Of a stretch of DNA of 6,203 nt, positions 1 through 6,149 are shown piece after piece. The notes under the pieces were generated by a model that saw only the letters and a list, made by a program, of their open reading frames with translations, was not told where the DNA came from and ran no database searches. The stretch spans positions 1 through 6,203 of the forward strand of contig DUQT01000063.1 in the NCBI GenBank assembly GCA_012837655.1. The letters run 5' to 3'. The stretch's first letter is position 1; each line of letters begins with the position of its first letter. This DNA is from Actinomyces sp. (GTDB lineage Bacteria; Actinomycetota; Actinomycetes; Actinomycetales; Actinomycetaceae). The position numbers and the translations under genes were made by a program.

Positions 1-703
1 ACTGGAAAGTCGTCAACACCGGCACATCAACGCCGCGCTTCGTCAACTCCGTTTCAATCGCCGAGGACGTTGCTAAACACTCTTCGCGATAACCCTCCGG
101 CTTGTGGACCTTACGCTCGGGGACACCGTGGTAAGACAGCATGACCACCTGCGGGTCGGGCCGTTCTGCGTCCTCAAAACGCGCAGCGATCTGATCCGCG
201 TGCCACTTCACGTAATCCGGCTGAGTCGGCCACTTGCCCACAATCCGCAAATGCGGATAGTGCTCGCGCACGCGATAAAAATCAATCACCTGGTCAACCA
301 CAGCGCCCGACGACGACGGCGTAGTCTGCGGATACAGAGGCATCACCGTGACGTCATCCACGCCCTCGTCCTCGAACTTTTGAAGCGCAGACGCAATCGA
401 GGGTTTCGTGTACGTCATCGCGTACAACACCTTCCAGTCCGGCAACGCCTCCTGCAGCATCCGCCACTGGCGGCGCGTGTACACCGTCAGCGGAGACCCC
501 TCATCCGTCCAAATCGTCCTATAAATCGCGCCCGAAGTTTTCGGTCGCACCCGTAGCACAATGCCGTGCAAAATCGGGAGCCAAACCGGCCTCGGAAAAT
601 CAACGACCCGCGGGTCGCTTAAGAACTTCGACAAAAACGCCCGCACGTCCTTCGGTTCCGGGCTGTCAGGCGACCCCAAATTCACAATCAAAAGTCCACG
701 CAC
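1..703 (-). CDS. hemH: Ferrochelatase, 5' part, truncated by the window edge
   Basis: Inserts ferrous iron into a porphyrin at the end of haem synthesis. Reverse-strand translation gives 234 residues before the left edge; the family is usually about 310-350, so the C-terminus, including the conserved metal-site Glu, lies outside. Visible signatures are LLIVNLGSP (residues 4-12), FLSDPRVVDFPRP, LPILHGIVLRVRPK, an EGSPLTVYTRRQ segment, VMPLYPQ, and LSYHGVPERK with the probable catalytic His at residue 192. The start is GTG at 703-701, because an in-frame TAG lies four codons upstream; AGGA sits 7 bases before it. LGSP plus SYHG matches the protoporphyrin-type enzymes of proteobacteria and lactic acid bacteria rather than the coproporphyrin-type enzyme usual in actinobacteria. 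It lies 61 bases downstream of the repeat-linker gene on the same strand, so co-transcription is possible. Family identity is very secure; substrate class is inferred. Confidence 0.95.
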   Translation of the reverse strand, partial: MRGLLIVNLGSPDSPEPKDVRAFLSKFLSDPRVVDFPRPVWLPILHGIVLRVRPKTSGAIYRTIWTDEGSPLTVYTRRQWRMLQEALPDWKVLYAMTYTKPSIASALQKFEDEGVDDVTVMPLYPQTTPSSSGAVVDQVIDFYRVREHYPHLRIVGKWPTQPDYVKWHADQIAARFEDAERPDPQVVMLSYHGVPERKVHKPEGYREECLATSSAIETELTKRGVDVPVLTTFQ

Positions 704-764
704 ATCGGCATCCTATCCAGTGGGCGCAGAAATACCGCATTACGAGGGCGTTGCTGACAAACTG

Positions 765-1346
765 TCACCGCGGGAGTTGCTCGTAGTCCACCTGCACATC
801 AGTCCCTCGCAGTACGGATTCGTAGAGCGAACGGGTCGCGGCCTCGATCCCATCCGCGACGTCTTCGCCCGCAGACCAGAGGTCGAGCACCACCACGTTT
901 TCCTCACTACTTAGTACGCGCGTAGCCCATCCACCCTGGCCCCAAAGGTCCGGTTCTTCAAACGACAGGGTTTGCAACCAGCTATCAACCAACGTCTGGA
1001 CTGACGCCTGGTTCGAAGGGGGAACGCTGACGTTGGACTCAGAATCCGATGGAGGAGCGCTGACCTTGGGCTCAGAATTCGATGGGGGAACGTTAACGTT
1101 TGGCTCAGAATCCGATGGGGTGATTGGGGTTGAATCTGACGGGGAAGTACTGCCTGTTGGTGTGAAATCCGACGGGGCAACCGTGCCGGAGCTCGGCCGT
1201 GAATCCGTAGCGGACCCCGCCTCGCCCTCGTCGATCGAATTACTGTACAAACGCACGCGGATGCGCGCGGGGGAACCGTCATTGTGCGGCGGGTTGCGCC
1301 ACAGCCAATTGTAATCGGGGCGGTATAGGCGGTCGTCGGTAGTCAT
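765..1346 (-). CDS. Hypothetical protein with Pro/Ser/Asp-rich 11-residue repeat linker
   Basis: I do not recognise this 193-residue protein. It has a short N-terminal part (1-38) with the Trp-containing segment YNWLWRNPP, a low-complexity linker (about 39-112), and a C-terminal part (113-193) rich in Trp and acidic residues that looks foldable (VQTLVDSWLQTLSF, GGWATRVLSS, VVVLDLW). The linker holds units beginning PSD/PSN: 58-68, a shortened 8-residue unit at 69-76, then 77-87, 88-98 and 99-109. No signal peptide, lipobox or membrane segment is visible, so a cytoplasmic location is the default. The start is ATG at 1346-1344; no strong ribosome binding site precedes it, so it is less secure than the stop. 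It is divergent from tig and upstream of hemH. The intact reading frame through the repeats (all changes are multiples of three bases) supports a real gene. Confidence 0.7.
   Translation of the reverse strand: MTTDDRLYRPDYNWLWRNPPHNDGSPARIRVRLYSNSIDEGEAGSATDSRPSSGTVAPSDFTPTGSTSPSDSTPITPSDSEPNVNVPPSNSEPKVSAPPSDSESNVSVPPSNQASVQTLVDSWLQTLSFEEPDLWGQGGWATRVLSSEENVVVLDLWSAGEDVADGIEAATRSLYESVLRGTDVQVDYEQLPR
1012..1175. repeat. 33-base coding minisatellite in the hypothetical gene
   Basis: The core tcagaatccgatgg recurs at plus-strand positions 1039, 1072 and 1105 with exact 33-base spacing and very few changes. A more diverged copy follows after 24 bases (about 1130) and another after 33 (about 1163), and a partial copy lies to the left (about 1012). 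Periods are multiples of three, so the array encodes 11- and 8-residue Pro/Ser/Asp units. Copy number could vary between strains by slippage. Confidence 0.85.
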
Positions 1347-1457
1347 ATGGAAATGTTACTTCGCGCGGCAAACGAAGCTGAAAACGCGAAAAATCGATGC
1401 AGTGAGTCACCTTTCAGGCAAGACGGTTCCGCAAACCCCGCAATCGTGAAGTAGTAT

Positions 1458-1470
1458 TTACATGTTGTAA
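1458..1470. promoter_or_regulatory. 13-bp dyad TTACA-TGT-TGTAA in divergent intergenic region
   Basis: TTACA at 1458-1462 and TGTAA at 1466-1470 form a perfect 5-bp inverted repeat around three bases, between the divergent starts of the hypothetical gene and tig. It lies just upstream of the candidate tig -10 hexamer, where a regulator could act. The arms are short and chance is possible; no regulator can be named. Confidence 0.3.
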
Positions 1471-1484
1471 TCGGCCCAAGTGGC

Positions 1485-1490
1485 CATAAT
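1485..1490 (+). promoter_or_regulatory. Candidate -10 element for tig
   Basis: CATAAT matches the TATAAT consensus at five of six positions and would place a transcript start near 1497, giving a leader of about 20 bases with the tig ribosome binding site. No -35 hexamer lies at the usual 16-18 base spacing: TTGTAA is 14 bases and TTTACA 22 bases upstream. The assignment is therefore tentative. Confidence 0.35.
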
Positions 1491-1517
1491 TGTCTAGAAG
1501 CTTTGGAGTGCGTGTAC

Positions 1518-2882
1518 GTGAAGAGCACTGTCGAAAATCTCGAGCCCACGCGGGTGAAGGTCACCGTTGAGGTTCCCTACGAGGAACTCAAGAAGGACAT
1601 GGACGCGGCCTACCGTGACATCGCGAACCAGGTTGACATCCCCGGTTTCCGTCGTGGCAAGGTGCCCCCGCGCGTTATCGACCAGCGCGTTGGTCGCGTA
1701 GTTGTCATTGAGCAGGTAATCAACGACGTCCTGCCCAAGTTCTACGCAGACGTCGTCACCGAGAACGACCTGCGCGTCATGGCACAGCCTGAAATCGAAG
1801 TCACCGAAATCCCGAACGCAACTGGAAAGCTGGGCGGTCAGCTCGTTTTCGTTGCTGAAGTTCCGGTCATCGCCCCGTTCGAAATCCCGTCACTTGAAGG
1901 CGTCGAACTCGAGGTCGATCCGATCGTCGTCGCTGTGGAAGACGTTGACAACGAGCTCAAGGAACTCCAGAACCGCTTCGCATCACTGAAGACCATTAAA
2001 CGTGAAGCTGAAAACGGCGACTTTGCCACGATCGACATGGTCGCCAAGATCGGCGATGAGGAAGTCGACTCCGTATCCGACGTCTCCTACGAAATCGGTT
2101 CCGATTCCATGCTCCCGGGCATGGACGAAGCCCTAACCGGCATGAAGGCCGGCGAAGAAACCACCTTCACCACGACGCTTGCAGGTGGCGAACACGAGGG
2201 CGAAGAAGCAGAGGTAACCGTCAAGGTTTCCGCAATGAAGGCTCGCGAACTGCCTGAAGCTGACGACGACTTTGCACAGATGGTTTCCGAGTTCGACACG
2301 ATCGAGGAACTCCGCGAGGACCTTGAGAAGCAGGCCAAGGACCGCAAGCGCGCTGAGCAGGCACTGCAGGCCCGCGACCGCCTCATGGATCACCTCGTTG
2401 AGGCCGTGAAGCTTGAACTTCCCGAGTCTGTTGTCGAGGAAGAAGCTAAGAGAAGCTACACCGAGGAGTCCTCTGACGAGGAGAAGGCAGAGGCCAAGGA
2501 CAAGGCCACCCGCCGCATTTCCGAACAGGTCATCCTGGAGGAAATCGCCGCTGACCGCAAGCCGAACATCTCCCAGCAGGAACTGTTCGACTTCATGATG
2601 CAGACCTCGCAGATGTACGGCATCGACCCGAACCAGATGTTCTCTGACCAGAACCAGATCCAGGCCATGGTCGCTGAACTGTCTCGCACCAAGGCGCTTG
2701 CGCTCACCCTGGGCGACCTCAAGGTCAAGGACACCGAAGGCAACGAGGTTGACATCTCCGAATTCACCCGCGACCCCTCCGCAGAATCCGACGAATTCAC
2801 CGAAACGGAAGATTCCGAGGACGCAGAGGACGCCGAGGTAGCCGAAGAGGTTGAAGAATCCGAGGAATCGGAAGAAAAGTAA
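1518..2882 (+). CDS. tig: Trigger factor, ribosome-associated chaperone and prolyl isomerase
   Basis: Binds the ribosome at the exit tunnel and assists folding of nascent proteins. The 454-residue product has the N-terminal ribosome-binding domain (about 1-115) with the signature GFRRGK at 43-48, an FKBP-type peptidyl-prolyl isomerase domain (about 165-245, including MLPGMDEALTGMKAGEE), and a C-terminal chaperone domain (about 252-418). The last 36 residues (419-454) are an acidic, probably disordered tail with 20 Asp/Glu. Start: GTG at 1518 gives MKSTVENLEPTRV, matching the actinobacterial family N-terminus, with GGAG at 1505-1508 spaced 9 bases. The in-frame TTG at 1503 overlaps that ribosome binding site and would add five atypical residues. 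The gene heads the tig-clpP1-clpP2-clpX order but ends in its own terminator, so it is probably a separate transcript from clpP. Confidence 0.98.
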   Translation: MKSTVENLEPTRVKVTVEVPYEELKKDMDAAYRDIANQVDIPGFRRGKVPPRVIDQRVGRVVVIEQVINDVLPKFYADVVTENDLRVMAQPEIEVTEIPNATGKLGGQLVFVAEVPVIAPFEIPSLEGVELEVDPIVVAVEDVDNELKELQNRFASLKTIKREAENGDFATIDMVAKIGDEEVDSVSDVSYEIGSDSMLPGMDEALTGMKAGEETTFTTTLAGGEHEGEEAEVTVKVSAMKARELPEADDDFAQMVSEFDTIEELREDLEKQAKDRKRAEQALQARDRLMDHLVEAVKLELPESVVEEEAKRSYTEESSDEEKAEAKDKATRRISEQVILEEIAADRKPNISQQELFDFMMQTSQMYGIDPNQMFSDQNQIQAMVAELSRTKALALTLGDLKVKDTEGNEVDISEFTRDPSAESDEFTETEDSEDAEDAEVAEEVEESEESEEK

Positions 2883-2908
2883 CCCAGCGCTAGCTGACCA
2901 GGTTTAGA

Positions 2909-2941
2909 AACGAAGGGACCCACACGCTGGGTCCCTTCGTT
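2909..2941 (+). terminator. Intrinsic hairpin terminator after tig
   Basis: A perfect 14-bp stem (2909-2922 with 2928-2941) closes a 5-base CACGC loop, beginning 27 bases after the tig stop. No U-tract follows, which is common for actinobacterial hairpin terminators. It separates tig from clpP1. Confidence 0.85.
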
Positions 2942-2957
2942 CGTATCAGTGCTTCAA

Positions 2958-2975
2958 TGTGCGCCATCAGCGAAA
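2958..2975 (+). promoter_or_regulatory. Putative ClgR activator operator upstream of clpP1
   Basis: CGC at 2962-2964, five bases, then GCG at 2970-2972 followed by AA reproduces the CGC-N5-GCG core of the site bound by ClgR, the activator of clpP1P2 in Corynebacterium and Streptomyces. Inside the gap the Y and R positions agree but the central A is T; some flanking positions also differ. Its centre lies about 58 bases before the transcript start predicted from the TATGCT element, a suitable place for an activator. The regulator gene is not in the window, so this is inference from motif and position. Confidence 0.5.
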
Positions 2976-3012
2976 ATTGAGCCCCAGGCAAGCAAATCGA
3001 AAATAGTCGAAC

Positions 3013-3018
3013 TATGCT
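3013..3018 (+). promoter_or_regulatory. Candidate -10 element for clpP1P2
   Basis: TATGCT fits the actinobacterial TAnnnT pattern and would start transcription near 3025, leaving a leader of about 28 bases before clpP1. No recognisable -35 lies at the right distance, consistent with an activator-dependent promoter and the ClgR-like site upstream. Confidence 0.5.
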
Positions 3019-3052
3019 AAAGGAAGCTTTTAGTCAAGACGTAGGAGAAAGT

Positions 3053-3688
3053 ATGATCACCACTCCACAGGGACGCGGTGAAGGCGCCTCGGACTTGGAC
3101 ACCAAGTCGATGGCAATGGGAGACGCCATCTACAGTCGCCTTCTGAAGGAGCGCATCATCTGGCTCGGCGGTCCAGTTGAGGACACGAACGCGAACCAGA
3201 TTTGTGCCCAGATGCTCCTGCTAGCAGCGGAAGATCCCGACAAGCCAATCTACCTCTACATCAACAGCCCGGGCGGTTCCGTAACCGCAGGCATGGCAAT
3301 CTACGACACCATGCAGTACGTCAAGCCTGACGTTTCCACCATCTGCGTGGGCATGGCCGCTTCGATGGGACAGTTCCTACTGACTGCAGGAACTCCCGGC
3401 AAACGCTACGCAACCCCGCATGCCCGCATCCTCATGCATCAGCCGTCCGGCGGTGTCGGGGGTACCGCTGCCGACATTCGCATCAACGCTGATCTGATCC
3501 TGCAGATGAAACGCGAACTTGCAGAAATCACGGCTGAACGCACCGGCAAGACCGTTGAGCAGATCAACGCTGACGCAGACCGTGACCACTGGTACACCGC
3601 TGAAGAAGCCCTCGAATACGGCTTCTTTGACCACATCGTCACCACGGCTGAATCCGTCGCCGGTGGCGGAATGAGCCACAGCGAGTAG
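3053..3688 (+). CDS. clpP1: ATP-dependent Clp protease proteolytic subunit 1
   Basis: Serine peptidase of the S14 family that forms a heptameric ring and degrades unfolded chains delivered by ClpX or ClpC. The product has 211 residues, a normal length. The catalytic triad is Ser104 (in GMAASMGQF), His129 (LMHQPSGG) and Asp178 (DADRDHW). The YINSPGGSVTAGMAIYDTM oxyanion-hole and head region is intact. The start is ATG at 3053, with AGGAG five bases upstream. An in-frame ATG at 3014 would add 13 residues but has no ribosome binding site and overlaps the candidate -10. The stop codon overlaps the clpP2 ribosome binding site, so the two subunits are co-expressed. In actinobacteria ClpP1 and ClpP2 assemble as a mixed ClpP1-ClpP2 tetradecamer; the same is inferred here. 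Confidence 0.97.
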   Translation: MITTPQGRGEGASDLDTKSMAMGDAIYSRLLKERIIWLGGPVEDTNANQICAQMLLLAAEDPDKPIYLYINSPGGSVTAGMAIYDTMQYVKPDVSTICVGMAASMGQFLLTAGTPGKRYATPHARILMHQPSGGVGGTAADIRINADLILQMKRELAEITAERTGKTVEQINADADRDHWYTAEEALEYGFFDHIVTTAESVAGGGMSHSE

Positions 3689-3699
3689 GAGGACCCGGT

Positions 3700-4362
3700 A
3701 TGAACAACGCACTAAACGCACACATGGCCCAGCAGATGGGCGTGCCGGCTTCTTCAATGCCGACCGCACGATACGTCCTCCCACAGTTTGAGGAGCGCAC
3801 AGCCTACGGCTTCAAGCGCCAAGACCCCTACGGCAAGCTATTCGAAGACCGCATCATCTTCCTAGGTGTTCAGGTCGACGACGCTTCTGCCGATGACATT
3901 ATGGCGCAGCTACTGGTCCTGGAAGCCCAAGACCCGGACTCCATGATCACCATGTACATCAACAGCCCGGGCGGCTCTTTCACCGCAATGACGGCCATCT
4001 ACGACACGATGCAGTACGTCAAACCGGAGATCCAGACGGTATGTCTGGGCCAGGCGGCCTCCGCTGCAGCTGTACTGCTAGCAGGTGGTTCACCGGGACG
4101 TCGTCTTGCACTGCCAAACGCTCGCGTTCTGATTCACCAGCCCGCCATGCAGGGAATGCAGGGCCAGGCATCCGACATTGAGATCGTTGCCGAAGAAATC
4201 GAACGCATGCGCACGTGGCTTGAAGAGACCCTGGCGAAGCACTCCGGCCGCACCGTTGAGCAGGTCCGTCGCGACATCGACCGTGACAAGATCCTGACCG
4301 CCGACCAGGCGCTCGATTACGGCCTGATCGACCAGGTTCTGACCTCGCGTAAAGCGCAGTAA
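3700..4362 (+). CDS. clpP2: ATP-dependent Clp protease proteolytic subunit 2
   Basis: Second S14 peptidase subunit, 220 residues. The triad is Ser121 (GQAASAAAVLL), His146 (VLIHQPAMQG) and Asp196 (DIDRDKIL). The first roughly 30 residues before RTAYGFKRQDPYGKLFEDRI are longer than in Escherichia coli ClpP and are likely a propeptide removed on maturation, as in other actinobacterial ClpP2 proteins. The ATG at 3700 follows AGGAGG at 3687-3692, spaced 7 bases and overlapping the clpP1 stop; the gap between the genes is 11 bases, which indicates one operon. The two paralogues share the MYINSPGGS-type and IYDTMQYVKP segments but diverge elsewhere, as expected for an obligate heteromeric pair. In mycobacteria the ATPase docks on the ClpP2 ring; whether that holds here is untested. 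Confidence 0.97.
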   Translation: MNNALNAHMAQQMGVPASSMPTARYVLPQFEERTAYGFKRQDPYGKLFEDRIIFLGVQVDDASADDIMAQLLVLEAQDPDSMITMYINSPGGSFTAMTAIYDTMQYVKPEIQTVCLGQAASAAAVLLAGGSPGRRLALPNARVLIHQPAMQGMQGQASDIEIVAEEIERMRTWLEETLAKHSGRTVEQVRRDIDRDKILTADQALDYGLIDQVLTSRKAQ

Positions 4363-4372
4363 CAGGGGAGCG

Positions 4373-4415
4373 ATCCACAAATTAGCGCGTGAACGTGTAT
4401 CCACAGTTCAGCGCG
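4373..4415. repeat. Direct repeat pair, 17 bases, period 26
   Basis: ATCCACAaatTAGCGCG-type sequence at 4373-4389 is repeated at 4399-4415 with 14 of 17 positions identical (shared frame ATCCACANNTNAGCGCG). It lies between clpP2 and clpX, upstream of the hairpin. It could be paired binding sites or remnants of a dispersed repeat; no protein can be named. Confidence 0.5.
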
Positions 4416-4426
4416 CCTGAGTCGCA

Positions 4427-4466
4427 GCTGTGCCCAACGTCGCCTAAAGTAGACGTTGGGCACAGC
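4427..4466 (+). terminator. Perfect 15-bp hairpin between clpP2 and clpX
   Basis: GCTGTGCCCAACGTC (4427-4441) pairs exactly with 4452-4466 around a 10-base loop. Position after clpP2 and strength suggest the terminator of the clpP1P2 transcript; a weak AATTAATT stretch follows instead of a U-tract. The loop contains TAAAGT (4445-4450), which resembles a -10 element, so the structure could instead or additionally be an operator around a clpX promoter. Sequence alone does not decide. Confidence 0.65.
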
Positions 4467-4495
4467 CAATTAATTCGGAATGAAGGGGAGCACCG

Positions 4496-5755
4496 TTGGC
4501 GCGGTTCACTGATTCAACAGAGCTACTAAAATGCTCGTTTTGCGGTAAGAGCCAAAAACAGGTCGTCAAACTAATCGGCGGCCCCGGCGTCTACATCTGC
4601 AACGAGTGCGTAGAGCTGTGCTATGACCTCATCCAGGAAGAAGTTCAAGAGACAAAGAAGTCTGAACTGACTGCACCGCCACGCCCTAAAGAAATTTACG
4701 ACTTCCTAAACGACTACGTCATCTCACAACACAACGCCAAACGCGCACTGGCCGTAGCGGTTTACAACCACTACAAGCGCCTGCACGCCTCCATGCGCAC
4801 CGGCGAACCACTAGACATTGAGATGACCAAGTCCAACATCCTCCTTCTCGGCCCCACGGGCACAGGCAAAACGCACCTGGCGCGCTCATTGGCACGAATG
4901 CTCGAAGTGCCGTTCGCGATCGTTGACGCCACCGCTCTAACCGAAGCTGGTTATGTAGGCGAGGACGTGGAGAACATCCTGCTAAAGCTCATTCAAGCAG
5001 CTGACGGCGACGTTGAGAAAGCCCAGCGCGGAATCATCTACATCGACGAAATCGACAAGATTGGCCGCAAAGCTGAAAACGCATCCATTACCCGCGACGT
5101 GTCCGGTGAGGGCGTACAGCAGGCACTGCTTAAGATAATTGAGGGCACCAAGGCATCCGTTCCGCCGCAGGGTGGTCGCAAGCACCCGCATCAGCAGTTC
5201 CTAGAGATCGACACCTCCGGGATCCTGTTCATTGCAGCGGGCGCATTTGCCGGCCTCGAAGATATCGTAAAGGCCCGCCTAGGTAGGCGCACCACCGGAT
5301 TCGGATCAGACCTGAAATCCGTATCTGAAATGGGAGACCTGTACGAGCAGGTCACGGCTGAAGACCTACACAAGTTCGGCATGATCCCAGAATTCATTGG
5401 CCGACTACCCGTAGTTACCACTGTTTCCGAACTTGACGAGGACGACCTGGTACGTGTCCTGACTGAACCGAAGAACAGCCTGATCCGTCAGTACCAGCAG
5501 CTATTCGAACTCGATGGGGTAGAGCTCATCTTCACGAATGAGGCCCTGCGCGAAATCGCTAAGCTCGCCAACGAGCGGGGAACCGGTGCTCGCGCGCTGT
5601 CTTCCATTTTGGAAAAGACGCTCTCTGACATCATGTTTGAGGTACCGTCAATGCCACACGTAGCTAAAGTTACGGTCACCGCTGACGTTGTCGCCAACGG
5701 TGCTGAACCGGAATACGTTGCCAGAGAGTACACCGAAAAGACGCAAACCGCCTAG
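4496..5755 (+). CDS. clpX: ATP-dependent Clp protease ATP-binding subunit ClpX
   Basis: AAA+ unfoldase that recognises tagged substrates and threads them into ClpP. 419 residues, normal length. It has a zinc-binding domain with Cys13, Cys16, Cys35 and Cys38; Walker A GPTGTGKT (119-126); pore loop GYVGED (152-157); Walker B with IDEID (Asp184, Glu185); the RKH-type loop in GGRKHPHQQF; the ClpP-docking loop at TGFG (267-270); IPEFIGRLPV; and sensor-2 Arg366 in GTGARAL. The start is TTG at 4496, giving MARFTDSTELLKCSFCGK, which aligns with the family N-terminus; GGGGAG sits five bases upstream. The ATG at 4480 is out of frame. Thr267 is unusual, since Ile or Leu is typical in the IGF motif. The gene follows a strong hairpin, so it may have its own promoter, although it is functionally paired with clpP1P2. 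Confidence 0.97.
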   Translation: MARFTDSTELLKCSFCGKSQKQVVKLIGGPGVYICNECVELCYDLIQEEVQETKKSELTAPPRPKEIYDFLNDYVISQHNAKRALAVAVYNHYKRLHASMRTGEPLDIEMTKSNILLLGPTGTGKTHLARSLARMLEVPFAIVDATALTEAGYVGEDVENILLKLIQAADGDVEKAQRGIIYIDEIDKIGRKAENASITRDVSGEGVQQALLKIIEGTKASVPPQGGRKHPHQQFLEIDTSGILFIAAGAFAGLEDIVKARLGRRTTGFGSDLKSVSEMGDLYEQVTAEDLHKFGMIPEFIGRLPVVTTVSELDEDDLVRVLTEPKNSLIRQYQQLFELDGVELIFTNEALREIAKLANERGTGARALSSILEKTLSDIMFEVPSMPHVAKVTVTADVVANGAEPEYVAREYTEKTQTA

Positions 5756-5802
5756 AGACCTACGCGCTAGGCCCGGCGGGCTGGACAGGCAAGAGAGGGC
5801 CC

Positions 5803-6117
5803 ATGACCGACATACCCCGCGAGCTCGCGGAAGCGCGCGCCACAATCGACAACATTGACGCGGCTTTGGTGCACATCCTTGCTGAACGTTTTCGCTGTAC
5901 CCAAAACGTTGGACACATCAAGGCCCGCTACGACCTGCCGCCCGCCGATCCTGAGCGCGAAAAGCAACAGGTCAAGCGCCTACGCAAACTAGCTGAAGAA
6001 TCCGGCCTCGACCCTGTGTTCGCCGAGAAATTCCTGCACTTCATCGTCACCGAAGTGATTCGGCACCATGAAGACATCAAGCAGGGCTACAAAAGCAACT
6101 CCAACAACTGCGAGTAA
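5803..6117 (+). CDS. aroQ: Chorismate mutase, monofunctional AroQ type
   Basis: Converts chorismate to prephenate, the first step toward phenylalanine and tyrosine; cytoplasmic, all-helical AroQ fold. The 104-residue product aligns by eye with the E. coli P-protein mutase domain: Arg12 (Arg11 there), Arg29 (Arg28), Lys40 (Lys39), Asp49 (Asp48), Arg52 (Arg51) and Glu53 (Glu52) are all present. The position of Gln88 appears to be His89 in VIRHHE, which I recall as normal for one clade of monofunctional mutases. The segment PPADPEREK and the FAEKFLHFIV helix are typical of that clade. No prephenate dehydratase or dehydrogenase domain is fused and no signal peptide is seen. The ATG follows GAGAGG by about four bases. 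The gene starts 47 bases after clpX with no convincing terminator between, so read-through from clpX is likely. The symbol aroQ is also used for an unrelated dehydroquinase. Confidence 0.93.
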   Translation: MTDIPRELAEARATIDNIDAALVHILAERFRCTQNVGHIKARYDLPPADPEREKQQVKRLRKLAEESGLDPVFAEKFLHFIVTEVIRHHEDIKQGYKSNSNNCE

Positions 6118-6149
6118 ACAAATTCGCGGCCAGCAACCCCGGATCAAAT

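Noticed and set aside
104..914. Open frames on the plus strand (104-556 and 561-914)
   Set aside because: They lie antisense to the ferrochelatase and the hypothetical gene; their translations are Arg/His-rich or unrecognisable, while the reverse strand gives clear ferrochelatase motifs.
911..1282. Second minus-strand frame across the repeat array
   Set aside because: Arg/His/Pro-rich composition typical of an out-of-frame reading; it overlaps the better 765-1346 frame.
1033..1314. Plus-strand frame with SDGG-type repeats
   Set aside because: The repeats are the antisense reading of the 33-base array; the 193-residue minus-strand frame is longer and spans beyond the array on both sides with plausible composition.
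1503..1517. TTG at 1503 as the tig start
   Set aside because: It overlaps the GGAG ribosome binding site and adds five residues absent from the family; GTG at 1518 gives the standard N-terminus.
2456..2923. Minus-strand 155-residue frame opposite the end of tig
   Set aside because: Ser-rich translation arising from the antisense of the Glu/Asp codons in the trigger factor tail; it also runs through the terminator hairpin.
3014..3052. ATG at 3014 as the clpP1 start
   Set aside because: No ribosome binding site precedes it and it sits inside the candidate -10 hexamer; ATG at 3053 has AGGAG at good spacing.
4373..4405. DnaA boxes or an origin at the two ATCCACA motifs
   Set aside because: They match only part of TTATCCACA, there are only two, and no dnaA, dnaN or AT-rich unwinding region is nearby.
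5769..5782. GC-rich palindrome as a clpX terminator
   Set aside because: GCCC-GGC-GGGC gives only a 4-bp stem with a 3-base loop, too weak to call.
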